Source: CAYWMP01 sp964459445 (GTDB lineage: Bacteria; Desulfobacterota; DSM-4660; Desulfatiglandales; HGW-15). From it: DNA of 59,240 nucleotides. Numbering within the stretch: position 1 is the stretch's first letter; the number at the start of each line of letters is the position of its first letter. Location: positions 1 through 59,240 of the forward strand of contig CAYWMP010000011.1 in assembly GCA_964459445.1 (NCBI GenBank), in the 5' to 3' direction. The notes below the pieces were generated by a model. It searched no databases. It was not told the DNA's origin and worked only from the letters and a program-made list of their open reading frames with translations. This document shows positions 26,975 to 36,167 of this stretch, piece by piece. The translations under genes and the position numbers were made by a program.

Positions 26975-28117
26975 TTAAATATCAGGAACGAATTTCGGAT
27001 AGAATTGATCGACGAAAACAAATGCGCCGTCTTTAACCCCGATAATGGTGACCGGCTTTTTAACACGGCGGGTATTGGGATCCATGGTATAGTTCCCCAA
27101 TACACCTTTCAAATTGGACACTTTTTTAAGGCCTTCCATTATCTTTTTGGGTTTGGCTGACCCGGCCATCTCAATGGCCGCCTTTAAAAAATAGATTTCG
27201 TCATAACCGACGGCAAAGGCAATGCTTGCCGGAAACTTCCCGCTCTTGGCCTTATAGGTCTTCCAGAGTTTATCCGTATCGCCACCTTTGACCGGGAAAC
27301 CATGGGTAGTAAAAACCAGATTTTCCACGGCCTGGCCGGCCTTGATCAAGGAGTCGTCATGGTTACCGTCAGTTGAAATAACAGGATAGGCCAGACCTGT
27401 TGACCGCAATTGACGCATGAAGACCGGTGTATCCGGCAGGAACATGGGGGTGAAAATGAAATCGGGTTTCTCGGACAGATTGGCTAGTTTGGTTACCTGG
27501 GCGGAATAATCCCCTGATTCAATGCGATAGAGCTCGTATCCCAGGACTTTTCCCCCCAGCTTTTCAAAGGCCTTTTGAAAATAGGTGGGCAGATTTTTTG
27601 TGTAGGGGATTTCAGTGGAGTAAACCATGTAAGCCTTGCGGTATCCTTTCTTGTATGCATATTCGGCCGCCAAGGCGCCCTGAATATTATCCGACATGTT
27701 GATCTGAAAGGCACACTCACCAATGTCGCCCACCAGCGTTGGCGCCGTTCCATCACCTGTAGAGATGGGGATACCGGCTGCACAGGCTACCGACCCTTGA
27801 GCCAGGAAGGGATCGCCGGTGGTGCCGATAAGATAGACAGCGCCATCGCGAATCATCTCTTCTGCCAATCGCACACCAAGACCTGAATCGTTGCGGCAGT
27901 CTTTGCCGATGTATTCCAATTGCATTCCTAGGATACCTCCGGCCGCATTGATCTCGTCGATGGCGAAACGGGTGCCGTTGCGAACCGGAGAATCATAAAA
28001 CGAATAGGGACCGCTGAAATCGCCGGGATGCCCGATTTTGATGCTTTTGGCCATTACAGGGCCGGCGCCGATGACTACAAGACTCACAACCAACAATAGG
28101 ACAATTAACTTACGCAT
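26975..28117 (-). CDS. livK: Periplasmic substrate-binding protein of the Liv-type transporter
   Basis: 380-aa type I periplasmic binding protein. Residues 1-23 are a signal peptide (MRKLIVLLLVV ... GPVMA), then KSIKIGHPGDFSGPYS and FAIDEINAAGGILG typical of the LivJ/AmiC group. The frame extends 18 codons upstream, but ATG 28117 has AAAGGAG seven bases before it and opens a proper signal peptide. The ligand cannot be read from sequence; the neighbouring GS-like, amidohydrolase and peptidase genes suggest an amide or gamma-glutamyl compound rather than leucine. Confidence 0.9.
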   Translation of the reverse strand: MRKLIVLLLVVSLVVIGAGPVMAKSIKIGHPGDFSGPYSFYDSPVRNGTRFAIDEINAAGGILGMQLEYIGKDCRNDSGLGVRLAEEMIRDGAVYLIGTTGDPFLAQGSVACAAGIPISTGDGTAPTLVGDIGECAFQINMSDNIQGALAAEYAYKKGYRKAYMVYSTEIPYTKNLPTYFQKAFEKLGGKVLGYELYRIESGDYSAQVTKLANLSEKPDFIFTPMFLPDTPVFMRQLRSTGLAYPVISTDGNHDDSLIKAGQAVENLVFTTHGFPVKGGDTDKLWKTYKAKSGKFPASIAFAVGYDEIYFLKAAIEMAGSAKPKKIMEGLKKVSNLKGVLGNYTMDPNTRRVKKPVTIIGVKDGAFVFVDQFYPKFVPDI

Positions 28118-28172
28118 ATCTCTTCTCCTTTCTTTTTTGGTTTGCATTTGACGTCTCCCACACCTACGCAAC

Positions 28173-29346
28173 TTACGCCTTTTGTTTGTCCACCATACTG
28201 CCTATGCCAACTATAGTTCCTGCCAAAAGGCCTGCACGGTCGGGAATAGAATCAATTTCCATATATTCATCCGGACCGTGGTCGAGACCTCCGATCGGCC
28301 CCAAGCCGTCAATGGTAGGAACGCCGATCTGAGAAAACCAGTTACCGTCGGACATACCACCTGTAGAAACAGTGTGAAAGGGAATCCCCACTGTCTCTGC
28401 CAAATCCCGGTAAATCTCAGCCAGGGGTTTCGCTTGATCCGATCGCATGGCCGGCCATTTCATATCCGTCTGCAGGTTAAAACGGATGCCGGGATGTTTA
28501 CCAAAACGATTCAATTCTGTGACGATCCCGTCCAGGTCTGTTTCGTAAGGGCTTCTAATGTCAAAGAAGGCTTCCGCCTCCTCGGGGACCACGTTTATGG
28601 CCGATCCCCCATTGACTTTGCCGACCATCAAAGTGAGGTCTTTAAGGGTTCCATCCAATTCAGATACGCGCATTAGTTCCCGACACAGGGCCAGAATGGC
28701 ATTGCTCCCCTTTTCGGGCTCAGTGCCTGCATGTGCGGCATGGCCTAATGCGCAGAGATGAGCCCAGATGCCGCCTTTGCGAGACACGACGATACCGCCC
28801 TCCCGGACGACCACACTCCAGCACCAGACAGGCATCAGCGGCATGAAACCGGTCCATAAAGGGCGGCGGAGAGGTCCGGGTTTCTTCGTCGCCGACCACG
28901 ACAAAATCAATCGTGGGACACGGTATACGGTTGTCAAGGAGCCATCGCAGCGCAGCAAGAGCCAGTACAAGACCGCCCTTCATATCGACCACGCCGGGTC
29001 CGTAGGCGATGCGGTCTCTGGTCCTGTAAGGCCGGGTAGCAACTGTACCCAGATCAAAAACCGTATCCGCATGACCCAAAAGGACGACCCGGCCGGACAA
29101 ACCGGGCATGTTAACCCGGAGATGACCGACATTATCGCTTTGGCGCCATTCAACCCTGTGGTTGGTTCCGGCGAAAGCCTGGGCGATCTTATCCTGCACG
29201 GCAAGGATTCCGGCAGGATTATCGCTGCCGGTATCAATATTGACCAACGCCTGAATCAGCTCCAGGTGTTCGTCCAAGCGTTCTGCAACCGTTTCTCGAA
29301 CTGCTTCCACAATTCGAAGGGCATTGTGGTTTGGATTACCACCCAT
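28173..29346 (-). pseudogene. M20-family metallopeptidase (carboxypeptidase G2-like), split by a frameshift
   Basis: Two overlapping frames join into one M20 enzyme of about 390 aa. The upstream frame (from ATG 29346) carries the zinc motifs GHADTVFD, GPGVVDMKGG and VVGDEET. The downstream frame (ending 28173) carries GGIVVSRKGGIWAH, the dimerisation domain (LMVGKVNGGSAINVVPEEAEA) and the final zinc-ligand region GLDHGPDEYM. The switch lies in the GGGAGGGCGG run at about 28795-28805, where one surplus G explains it. Such enzymes hydrolyse C-terminal glutamate or N-acyl amino acids. It follows the amidohydrolase gene by 11 bases and precedes livK by 55. May be intact in the living genome if the run was miscalled. 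Confidence 0.82.
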
Positions 29347-29357
29347 CTAATGTGCCC

Positions 29358-30536
29358 TTAAGTGAGCCCGTGCAATTTAAGGACATTACCGGCCAAAACC
29401 CCCTTGCCCATTTCCTGGGCATCGCCCGGGCTTAAGAAGTCCAGTTCAACGGCTCGACTCAGCACACGTTCCAAAGCCCCTCTGGTCAGTCGAGCAGCCA
29501 ACCAGATGATCTCGGGTTCGGAGGCCTCGTCCGACCCGTGAAAAAGTTTGTTGACCGGTACGGTCCCAAGTAAGATTTCCAGAGCACGGTCGACATAAAG
29601 GGTACTCCAGGGTGTCAGCATGGAAATATCGATAAACACGCGGGGAAAGATGGATGCCAGAAAAGCGGTCTCTTCGACCCAGGGATATCCGCAATGGATA
29701 AGCACGATGGGTTGATCCATACATCGGTTGAGTAACGGCATCAACAAAGACGGTCGTGCATAGGGCAACAATACATCAGGATCGCCCCCGCCGGTATGGA
29801 TATGAAAGGGCAGCTCTTTTTCTCTGGCCACATCCAGCGCTGTATTAAGGAGGTGATCGCGTACCACTTTGCAAACCGCTCTGCCTTCCTGCCAACCGCT
29901 TTTGCGCCATTGTAAATAGGATTCCGTAATTTCTTGAGGATCAGGATGGTCCACATCGAGGCCCGTTCGATAGGCGATGATCGATTTAAAGGCAACCGTT
30001 TTAGGATCAGCCGCCGCTTCCTGAAGCGAAAGGCGAAAGTGTCCCTCGAATTCCTCCAGGCTGTCGGTGCTTGATTTGGCTTCTTCGATCAGCGGTTCGA
30101 TGCGAACCACGCGATGAACTTCAGCACCCACGAGGTCCCCGAAGGATTCAGGGTGAATGCGAGGTAAGGGATAGCCGTCATCAAAAAAGAGCTGCGTTAC
30201 ATTTTCTTGTGCCAGAAGCTTTGAAATATATCCCCGTGTGTCTCGCTCTAGGGCATCCCGGCGAACTTCGGCCACTTCGCGAACGTCACATCCAAGCAAG
30301 TCGGCCAACCACCGATTGGCGGCTGAAGCCAACAGCGTACTCCGGGTCATCTCCGGAAGAAGGCGCGCCATGCCCTTATCCGCCGTTTTAGAGGAGTCAA
30401 GGCACATGCCCATGAGGGTAATCCGATCAAGCCATCCCCTAGCTGTCGATGCCGTCAGGGTATCGGCAGTAAAGGCGTGGCAGTGGGCATCAACGACGGC
30501 CGCTCCACTTAAATCGACGATATTCGATTGTGTCAT
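29358..30536 (-). CDS. Amidohydrolase-2-type TIM-barrel hydrolase (FluG N-terminal-like)
   Basis: 392 aa. Metal-binding and active-site segments: VVDAHCHAFTA at the N-terminus (H-x-H), FHIHTGGGDPD, VLIHCGYPWVEE, VFIDISMLTPW and LFHGSDEASEPE near the C-terminus. The family includes the N-terminal half of the fungal FluG protein, whose C-terminal half is a glutamine-synthetase domain. Here the next gene upstream, 27 bases away, is exactly such a GS-like protein. Probable role: hydrolysis of an amide or gamma-glutamyl intermediate. Substrate unknown. Confidence 0.8.
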   Translation of the reverse strand: MTQSNIVDLSGAAVVDAHCHAFTADTLTASTARGWLDRITLMGMCLDSSKTADKGMARLLPEMTRSTLLASAANRWLADLLGCDVREVAEVRRDALERDTRGYISKLLAQENVTQLFFDDGYPLPRIHPESFGDLVGAEVHRVVRIEPLIEEAKSSTDSLEEFEGHFRLSLQEAAADPKTVAFKSIIAYRTGLDVDHPDPQEITESYLQWRKSGWQEGRAVCKVVRDHLLNTALDVAREKELPFHIHTGGGDPDVLLPYARPSLLMPLLNRCMDQPIVLIHCGYPWVEETAFLASIFPRVFIDISMLTPWSTLYVDRALEILLGTVPVNKLFHGSDEASEPEIIWLAARLTRGALERVLSRAVELDFLSPGDAQEMGKGVLAGNVLKLHGLT

Positions 30537-30563
30537 GGGATTCCTCCCGTGATTTCAATCCCT

Positions 30564-31916
30564 TTAACCGTACCGCCACCTGAGGTCATCCACAATCTCT
30601 TCAATGGGTTTGTCTTTATAGCATTCCCAGTCAAATTGTTTAACGGCCAGATAGCTATCATAGAGCGGTTTACCCAATACCTTTTGCAAAAAGGTGGAAC
30701 GCTCAAGCTGATTCACGGCTTCCGGGTAATCGCCTGCAACCGGTCTGATGCTTCTCTTTGATCGTTCGCTTTCCGAAAGATCGGCCGGATTGATCTGAAC
30801 CGGTTCAGGCAGCTTGAGATTCCTTTTTAGACCATCCAGACAACAGGCGATAAGGACGCCGACCACCAGATAAGGATTGACCGTGCCGTCGATGGACTTA
30901 AGCTCAAAATTAGCCGCCTTTGCCCGGACCGTTTTAGTACCCTTGCATAGTCGTAGAGCCGCTTCGCGGTTTTCCCAGCCCCAGCAGGTATAGGCACCGG
31001 CCCAATTGGAGGGCTTCAGCCGTTCGAAGCTGAGGACGCTCGGAGCAATGACAGCGGCCATTTCCGTTAATCGATCGAGGATACCGGCAGCCATGGCTTC
31101 GCCTTCCGGTGTCAATTCCTCGGGTCCGATTCCTCCGGTAAACAGGTTTTTATTCCGCGACCAGGCACTGAAGTGTATGTGGCACCCATTCCCCACTTCT
31201 TCGGGGATCACCACCGGGGCAAAGGACACCCTGTATCCAAACTGCCGGGCGATACGACAGATGGTTTGCCTGAGCAGTACAAATTGATCGGCAGCCTCAA
31301 CCGGCGGTTTTGGATCCACGGAAATTTCATATTGGCCTGCGGCATACTCAGGGTGAATCTGGGAAACAGTAATTCCTTGCTCTTCCAACGCCTTAACCAG
31401 GGCAATGAGAAAGTCTTCCACGGGCAGCAATTTGCGGATGCCGTAGCTTGGAAATCCGGCACCAACGGGGTTATCGTCTTCATCCAAAAGGGTAAATTCC
31501 ATTTCATAGGTCATTTGAAAGGTAAAACCCTGTTCCGCAGCCGCATCGGCCATGCGCCCTGCAAAATGCCGCTGGCAGATGGGCATGATCATTTTTTCTT
31601 GGTCGTACTGCCAAACCGGCGCCCACACCCATCCAGGCGCTCCGGATAGCGCCACGGCCGCACTCAAATCGGGAATCAGCCGCATGTCGCCGGAAGGCGA
31701 ATTAAAACCGGGGCAGGTGGTAATATGATCATTGACGCCGAATACGGCAAAGACATTGGAAATACCGATGCCGTTTACTGCAGCACCGGCGAGTTTGTGG
31801 ATGGGAACGATTTTGACGCGGGTAATGCCGGCGTTATCCACAAACGAGCAGGCAACATTTACGGCACCACTGTTCATAAAGAATTCAATAATCTTTTCCG
31901 GTGACTGAAGCTCCAT
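30564..31916 (-). CDS. Glutamine synthetase-like ligase (FluG C-terminal / gamma-glutamyl-amine synthetase type)
   Basis: 450-aa GS-fold enzyme. ATP/metal motifs: TYEMEFTLLDE (the E-x-E strand), GQYEISVDP, NGCHIHFSAW (catalytic histidine region) and ERLKPSNWAGAYTCWGWENREAALRL (the NxxxR block). No adenylylation-site motif of GlnA-I is visible, and the family is the shorter, secondary-metabolism group that ligates glutamate or other acids to amines. First gene of the operon with an amidohydrolase, an M20 peptidase and a Liv-type transporter. GGGAGGATC precedes the ATG. Physiological substrate not deducible. Confidence 0.82.
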   Translation of the reverse strand: MELQSPEKIIEFFMNSGAVNVACSFVDNAGITRVKIVPIHKLAGAAVNGIGISNVFAVFGVNDHITTCPGFNSPSGDMRLIPDLSAAVALSGAPGWVWAPVWQYDQEKMIMPICQRHFAGRMADAAAEQGFTFQMTYEMEFTLLDEDDNPVGAGFPSYGIRKLLPVEDFLIALVKALEEQGITVSQIHPEYAAGQYEISVDPKPPVEAADQFVLLRQTICRIARQFGYRVSFAPVVIPEEVGNGCHIHFSAWSRNKNLFTGGIGPEELTPEGEAMAAGILDRLTEMAAVIAPSVLSFERLKPSNWAGAYTCWGWENREAALRLCKGTKTVRAKAANFELKSIDGTVNPYLVVGVLIACCLDGLKRNLKLPEPVQINPADLSESERSKRSIRPVAGDYPEAVNQLERSTFLQKVLGKPLYDSYLAVKQFDWECYKDKPIEEIVDDLRWRYG

Positions 31917-32234
31917 GGGCGATCCTCCCTACAACTTGAAATGCTCGTCCTATTCGGCTGAGGCACTAGATAAAAATCTCAAATTCACGACCGTGATTTG
32001 TACCCTATTGCTTTGTTAAACACAAGAATTTTGCTCGCCATTGACTGGTGGTGAGGGGAGAGTTCATCGGGTTTGAATATTGCGTTTCCTTCCTGGGGGC
32101 TCTTCTTCGCGCGGCTTTCACCGGTTCAAAGGATTCTCATAAGGGAATGGTTGAATGAGATAGGAAAGGTTGGTTTTGTTAAGACTTGGACAGGGGGCGA
32201 AGATTATTGTGCAGGGGATAAAGCTTGGTCCCAT
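31917..32234. other. 318-bp non-coding region upstream of the GS-like operon
   Basis: Must carry the promoter of the long minus-strand operon and the end of the DUF374 transcript. I see no regulator gene, no clear -10/-35 and no convincing terminator hairpin. Confidence 0.4.
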
Positions 32235-32972
32235 TTATATAGGCCCGATTTCTGGGGTGCCGGGTTCGGTGACTTTTCTCCAGGGTTTTTCAGGACCGAA
32301 TTGCTCGTCGCACCAGCGGGCGCCAAGGTTGAGTCTTTCTTCAAGCTGTTTCCGATATTCATCCAGTTCCTTGCCCTTGACCGCCTTGGGAATCCATACA
32401 GGCTCTCCATAGTGGATGACTAATTTTGCGAAGGGTTTGGGCACCAGGTACCGGTCCCAGGAATTGAACTGCCAGCATCTATCACCGCTCCAAACAAGGG
32501 GGATCAAGGGAACCTCCGCTTCACGTGCGATGATGGTTGCGCCCATTTTAGCTTTCCGCGCAGGCCCTTGGGGGCCGTCGGCGAGAATACCGCCGATTTC
32601 ACCACCCTTAATCTTTGCGACCATTTCTTTCAATGCCTTAAGACCACCGCGTGATGATGAGCCTCTGACGGTTTTGTACCCAAGCCAGGCTGCGATGCGC
32701 GCTGCATACTCACCGTCCCGGCTCTGGCTTACCAGAACGGTTGCCCTGGTTTGTCCGAAGAAATGGGAAAGATAGGACATCCTTTGATGCCAGGTCGAAT
32801 ATACTGCAGAGCCTCCAGACTGAGAAAGGGCCTCTTTTTCTCTTTCCTGACCTTCAATTTTGATCACACGACAGGAAAGCATCAGGATCTTGATGATAAG
32901 GGCACCCATTGGGGGGATGATTCCCATAAGAATCGGGTCATACCATCGACGATTGATACTTGAATCAGACAT
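32235..32972 (-). CDS. DUF374 lysophospholipid acyltransferase family protein
   Basis: 245 aa. Contains the DUF374 core: YSTWHQRMSYL (the H of the catalytic block), SQSRDGEYAARIAAWLGY, RGSSSRGGLKALKEM and LADGPQGPARKAKMG, then PLIPLVWSGDRCWQFNSWDR. Some relatives act on lipid A or lyso-lipids at the inner membrane. A hydrophobic N-terminal segment (about 15-35) fits membrane attachment. Not linked in operon to the following GS-like gene (318-base gap). Confidence 0.85.
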   Translation of the reverse strand: MSDSSINRRWYDPILMGIIPPMGALIIKILMLSCRVIKIEGQEREKEALSQSGGSAVYSTWHQRMSYLSHFFGQTRATVLVSQSRDGEYAARIAAWLGYKTVRGSSSRGGLKALKEMVAKIKGGEIGGILADGPQGPARKAKMGATIIAREAEVPLIPLVWSGDRCWQFNSWDRYLVPKPFAKLVIHYGEPVWIPKAVKGKELDEYRKQLEERLNLGARWCDEQFGPEKPWRKVTEPGTPEIGPI

Positions 32973-33367
32973 GAAACGATTTTACCTCAGAAACATAATT
33001 TATTAGCCACAGACCCTCCTTCGCTAAAGCTACGGCAGGGCAAGCCCATTCAGACAAATCAGACTATTATTCACCACGAAGGCACGAAAAACACGAAGAA
33101 AAAATGCATTAAACATTTAATTGCTCGGATTGCCGCGTAGCGGCACCCAATCCTGCTCTGCTGGATTGGGCATTGTGGAAAAGACCATAGAAAAAACAAA
33201 TGAAGGTTCTTTTGTTTTCTCTATGCGCTTTTCAACAAAATCCTGAGCAATTTTCTCTCTATTCCGTTTCTGTCTCTGCGAACTCCCTGTCTCTAGTACC
33301 GCGGGAGCGGGACGGGCGGTGATATCATCTGTATTTGCGGGGGGCTGAATGATTACTATTGTGCGTC
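32973..33367. other. 395-bp non-coding region with two perfect hairpins
   Basis: TGCCGC-GTA-GCGGCA at 33131-33145 is directly followed by CCCAATCC / GGATTGGG at 33146-33170. The text ACCACGAAGGCACGAAAAACACGAAG near 33073-33098 is of the dispersed-repeat type. No gene seen. Confidence 0.5.
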
Positions 33368-34876
33368 CTAGGCCCTTTTTACCGGTCCGACGGCCACGAG
33401 GTATAGAAGTTTTGAATCTTCATTGAGACCAAGGAGTTCAGCGGCCTCGCCATCGTAAAGGGCGCCGATGCCACAACACCCCAACCCCATGGCGGTTGCA
33501 GCAATATAGAGTCGTTGGCCCATCCGGCCTGCAGTCAACATGGCGTAGCGATAGCCTCTTGGACCCCATGTATTATCAATGGCATCGAGATTCGCCATGA
33601 AAAGAAAATGGACGGCGGCATTTGCCAACCAGTCCTGATCAAGACAGATATGCGTCATTTCTTCGATAAATGGGCCCTCGGTTATTAACGAATAAGATGA
33701 CTGCTCGGCATTGAGTAAATACAAACCGGTTGACATGCCTTCGGCATGGCCAACCAAAAAACCGATGGCTATGGATTGGGAGTAAAGGGATTCGCGGTTC
33801 CCTTGTTGTGCATCATCAACACAAAGCGCTTCAAGCAATGCCGTAAATGAATCCTTTGTTATGGGTTCCTTTACATAGTTGCGTTTTGACCGGCGGTGAT
33901 AGAGGGCATCAGAGTGATTCATAATTTCAGGCCAAGCAGAAAGCGGCATGATGTCGTTCCAGGGTCCGTGGTTGAGTCCGAGTTCTTCAATCATTTCGGG
34001 AGGCGATTTCGTAACAAATGATTCACTCGCGGCGTGCATTTCACGTATGGGTAGGTAGTCAACCTCTTTGCCCGAGACTTGGCTGGCGTTCTTTATGGAT
34101 TCAGGAAGATCGGCAATCTCCGTCTTGCACGCGCCGGGATCTGCATCTTCCCCCGGGATTTGTACGAGGGCGAGAGCGATCTCTCTCTTTGGATCAATGC
34201 CCAATAATTGATTAACCAATGCATCGTCGAAGTCGTAAGTCAGGCTGAAAGGGAGATCCAGGGCTTTCAACCCGAGAATCAGGTTATCGGTAAGATGACC
34301 GGTATCGAGAAGGTGATAACGATAGGCGCGATCCCGGTATTTCCATGCGCTTCTAAAGAAAATAGAAGTCAGAAAAAAGGTCATACACGGGATTTTGTCT
34401 TGGCTTGTTTGTGAAAGACTGAGAACATGTTGAGCCAAGTCTTCCTTCCTGAGCGGATAAAGACAGTGCCGATGAATTGCAAAGTGATATAAGCCGTCTT
34501 CCAGACCATTCATCTCGCGTGTCAGAACATAGAGTTCAGTAGGATAAAGGGTGCCGGCTGATGCCGCGCTTCGGAAATAAAAATCGCCTCCCGAGTGTCT
34601 TGCCTTGGCAGTGAGGGTACAAGCAAGGCGCAGAATAATGGAGAGTTCTTGGATTCCAATCGATTCCGCGATTTGGTCGGCCCTATTTTTTCTCAAAATA
34701 TCGGAGAGGTTGTCTTCGGGCAATAGAGTATTAGGCGGTAAAATAATTGGCTGAATGCCCGGATAGTCCTTGAAAACCGCAGGCTGGTTCTGCCAATCCA
34801 GATAGTGGGAGGTCATGTTATGGCGATCATAGCTTGTGTGTCGATGGTATTGGGCTGATGTCTTAATTGCTGTCAC
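33368..34876 (-). CDS. SagB/ThcOx-type oxidoreductase with two nitroreductase-like domains
   Basis: 502 aa, probably FMN-dependent. Domain 1 (about 55-265) holds RSAASAGTLYPTELYVL and LLDTGHLTDNLILGL. Domain 2 (about 320-500) opens with YHRRSKRNYVKEPITKDSF and ends with TAGRMGQRLYIAATAMGLGCCGIGAL. Start: the frame runs on upstream across the divergent crotonase gene, but GTG 34876 with AAAAGGAGT seven bases before it starts the normal N-terminus (SAQYHRHTSYDRHNM, then LDWQNQP). SagB enzymes oxidise azolines in some RiPP pathways, but no precursor or YcaO gene is present here, so the substrate is open. Confidence 0.82.
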   Translation of the reverse strand: MTAIKTSAQYHRHTSYDRHNMTSHYLDWQNQPAVFKDYPGIQPIILPPNTLLPEDNLSDILRKNRADQIAESIGIQELSIILRLACTLTAKARHSGGDFYFRSAASAGTLYPTELYVLTREMNGLEDGLYHFAIHRHCLYPLRKEDLAQHVLSLSQTSQDKIPCMTFFLTSIFFRSAWKYRDRAYRYHLLDTGHLTDNLILGLKALDLPFSLTYDFDDALVNQLLGIDPKREIALALVQIPGEDADPGACKTEIADLPESIKNASQVSGKEVDYLPIREMHAASESFVTKSPPEMIEELGLNHGPWNDIMPLSAWPEIMNHSDALYHRRSKRNYVKEPITKDSFTALLEALCVDDAQQGNRESLYSQSIAIGFLVGHAEGMSTGLYLLNAEQSSYSLITEGPFIEEMTHICLDQDWLANAAVHFLFMANLDAIDNTWGPRGYRYAMLTAGRMGQRLYIAATAMGLGCCGIGALYDGEAAELLGLNEDSKLLYLVAVGPVKRA

Positions 34877-34984
34877 AAAGGGACTCCTTTTATTGCAGGC
34901 TAAGAGATTTGCAATCATGTTAGTATAGGGAAACAGTAGTAGAGGGTCAACGGCAAAGGATTTTGAGAAAGGAGAAGGCATTTC
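34877..34984. promoter_or_regulatory. Shared divergent promoter region of sagB-like and crotonase genes
   Basis: 108 bases between two outward-facing genes, each with its own AGGAG ribosome site at the edges. No unambiguous -10/-35 boxes. The arrangement suggests coordinated control. Confidence 0.4.
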
Positions 34985-35767
34985 ATGAATTATGAAACCA
35001 TTGAGTATGAGATGAAAGAGAGAAGTATCGGCATTTTGTCCCTCAACCGGCCACGAAGATATAATGCAGTGGATCACCAAATGATGGAGGAGTTGGAGGA
35101 CTTCTGGAAAGAACGCCTTTATGATCTGGACACGCATGTGATTGTTCTAAAGGGCAATGGAAAAAGGGGATTTTGCGCAGGGCTGGATATGAAGCATGCC
35201 ATTAAAACCGCACCCGATATGAATACCGATCAGTTTTACCGGTTCCAGGTGCGTCTGGCCAGGCTTAATCTGGCTATGAGGCGTGCCCCGCAACCGATTG
35301 TTTGTGCTGTCCACGGTGCAGCGGTCGGACTTGGCTTTAGTTTTGCCTTAGCATCGGATGTAAGGGTTATCGCTCACAACGCCCGATTTTCAGCGGCATA
35401 CATTAATATCGGTTTGGGCGGGGCGGACATGGCCTGCAGTTATTTTCTTCCAAGGCTGATTGGGGCGGGCAGGGCCTATGAATTCATGCTTACCGGGAAC
35501 TTCATGTCTGCTGAAGAGGCCATGAATTTAGGTATGGCCAGTCGGCTTGTTGAACAGGGGGAACTTTTTGATTCGGCCATGGAATTAGCCAAAACCATGA
35601 ATTCAAAAAACCCAATGGGCCTTCGCCTTACAAAAGAGGCCATCAACATGAACATGGACGCCGGTGGGCTGGAACAGGCCCTGAACATGGAGGATAGAAA
35701 CCAGGTTCTGTTGATTGCCAGAAGTAAGTTGGGTGGGGAGGGTCAGAAAACGTCTCGATATTTTTAG
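34985..35767 (+). CDS. Enoyl-CoA hydratase/isomerase (crotonase) family protein
   Basis: 260 aa. Oxyanion-hole segments FCAGLDM (63-69) and HGAAVGLGFSFALASD (110-125) are present. Compared with rat crotonase, the first catalytic glutamate (E144, in QPEILLG) is replaced here (AAYINIG, Y139), while the second is kept (E166 in AYEFMLTG). This single-glutamate pattern fits an isomerase or another crotonase reaction better than a classical hydratase. AGAAAGGAG precedes the ATG. Its TAG stop overlaps a MITE-like repeat by two bases. Divergent from the SagB-like gene. Confidence 0.85.
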   Translation: MNYETIEYEMKERSIGILSLNRPRRYNAVDHQMMEELEDFWKERLYDLDTHVIVLKGNGKRGFCAGLDMKHAIKTAPDMNTDQFYRFQVRLARLNLAMRRAPQPIVCAVHGAAVGLGFSFALASDVRVIAHNARFSAAYINIGLGGADMACSYFLPRLIGAGRAYEFMLTGNFMSAEEAMNLGMASRLVEQGELFDSAMELAKTMNSKNPMGLRLTKEAINMNMDAGGLEQALNMEDRNQVLLIARSKLGGEGQKTSRYF

Positions 35768-35933
35768 CAGGCTGATGAAAAACGCCCATCTGCCGTTCGA
35801 CATGCTCACGGCCCAGAGTAAAACCGAAGGGCGGCGTTGCACTCATCCCTCGTCATTGCGACGTACTAATATGTACGACGCATTCCTCGGGATTTCGTGC
35901 GCCTAACATCTGATCATTTTTCATAAGCCTGCA
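35766..35933 (+). repeat. MITE-like repeat, copy 2, overlapping the crotonase stop codon
   Basis: Begins AGCAGGCTG, whose first two bases are the AG of the TAG stop. It then shares AACGCCCATCTGCCGTTCGA and downstream blocks with copies 1 and 3, including a hairpin GCGACGTAC / GTACGACGC. The far end (near 35920-35933, AAGCCTGCA) is more decayed than in copy 1. Confidence 0.75.
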
Positions 35934-36028
35934 AGAAGGGTGGTTTTGGGGTTTTTTAAGAAGCCTCTCCATATTTCGTTTTGTCTGCTCGTCGCAATCA
36001 CTAATTCCTAAAAGTTTTCTTTTTTGTG

Positions 36029-36057
36029 TTGACTTTCAGTATAATTTACACTATTTT
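36029..36057 (+). promoter_or_regulatory. Candidate promoter upstream of lexA
   Basis: TTGACT at 36029-36034, then 17 bases, then TATTTT at 36052-36057 (a weak -10). The distance to lexA is unknown because an assembly gap lies between. Confidence 0.45.
36038..36052. promoter_or_regulatory. Candidate LexA operator
   Basis: AGTATAATTTACACT is a 15-bp near-perfect dyad (AGTrTAA arms, 6 of 7 matching, one central base) lying in the spacer of the candidate promoter. This is where a LexA-type repressor would bind for autoregulation. The LexA box of this lineage is not known to me. Confidence 0.4.
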
Positions 36058-36167
36058 TTCGGCTATAAGGCTGTAAGTTTCGCTGTTTTGTGTGCCTCAG
36101 CGTTGGAAGAAAATCTGGATTGGTTTTTATCTCTCACAGAGCTCACGGAGAGCAAGTCCTGCTCCGT

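Noticed and set aside
34877..35137. N-terminal extension of the SagB-like protein
   Set aside because: It overlaps the divergent crotonase gene, and GTG 34876 has a strong ribosome site and a normal N-terminus.
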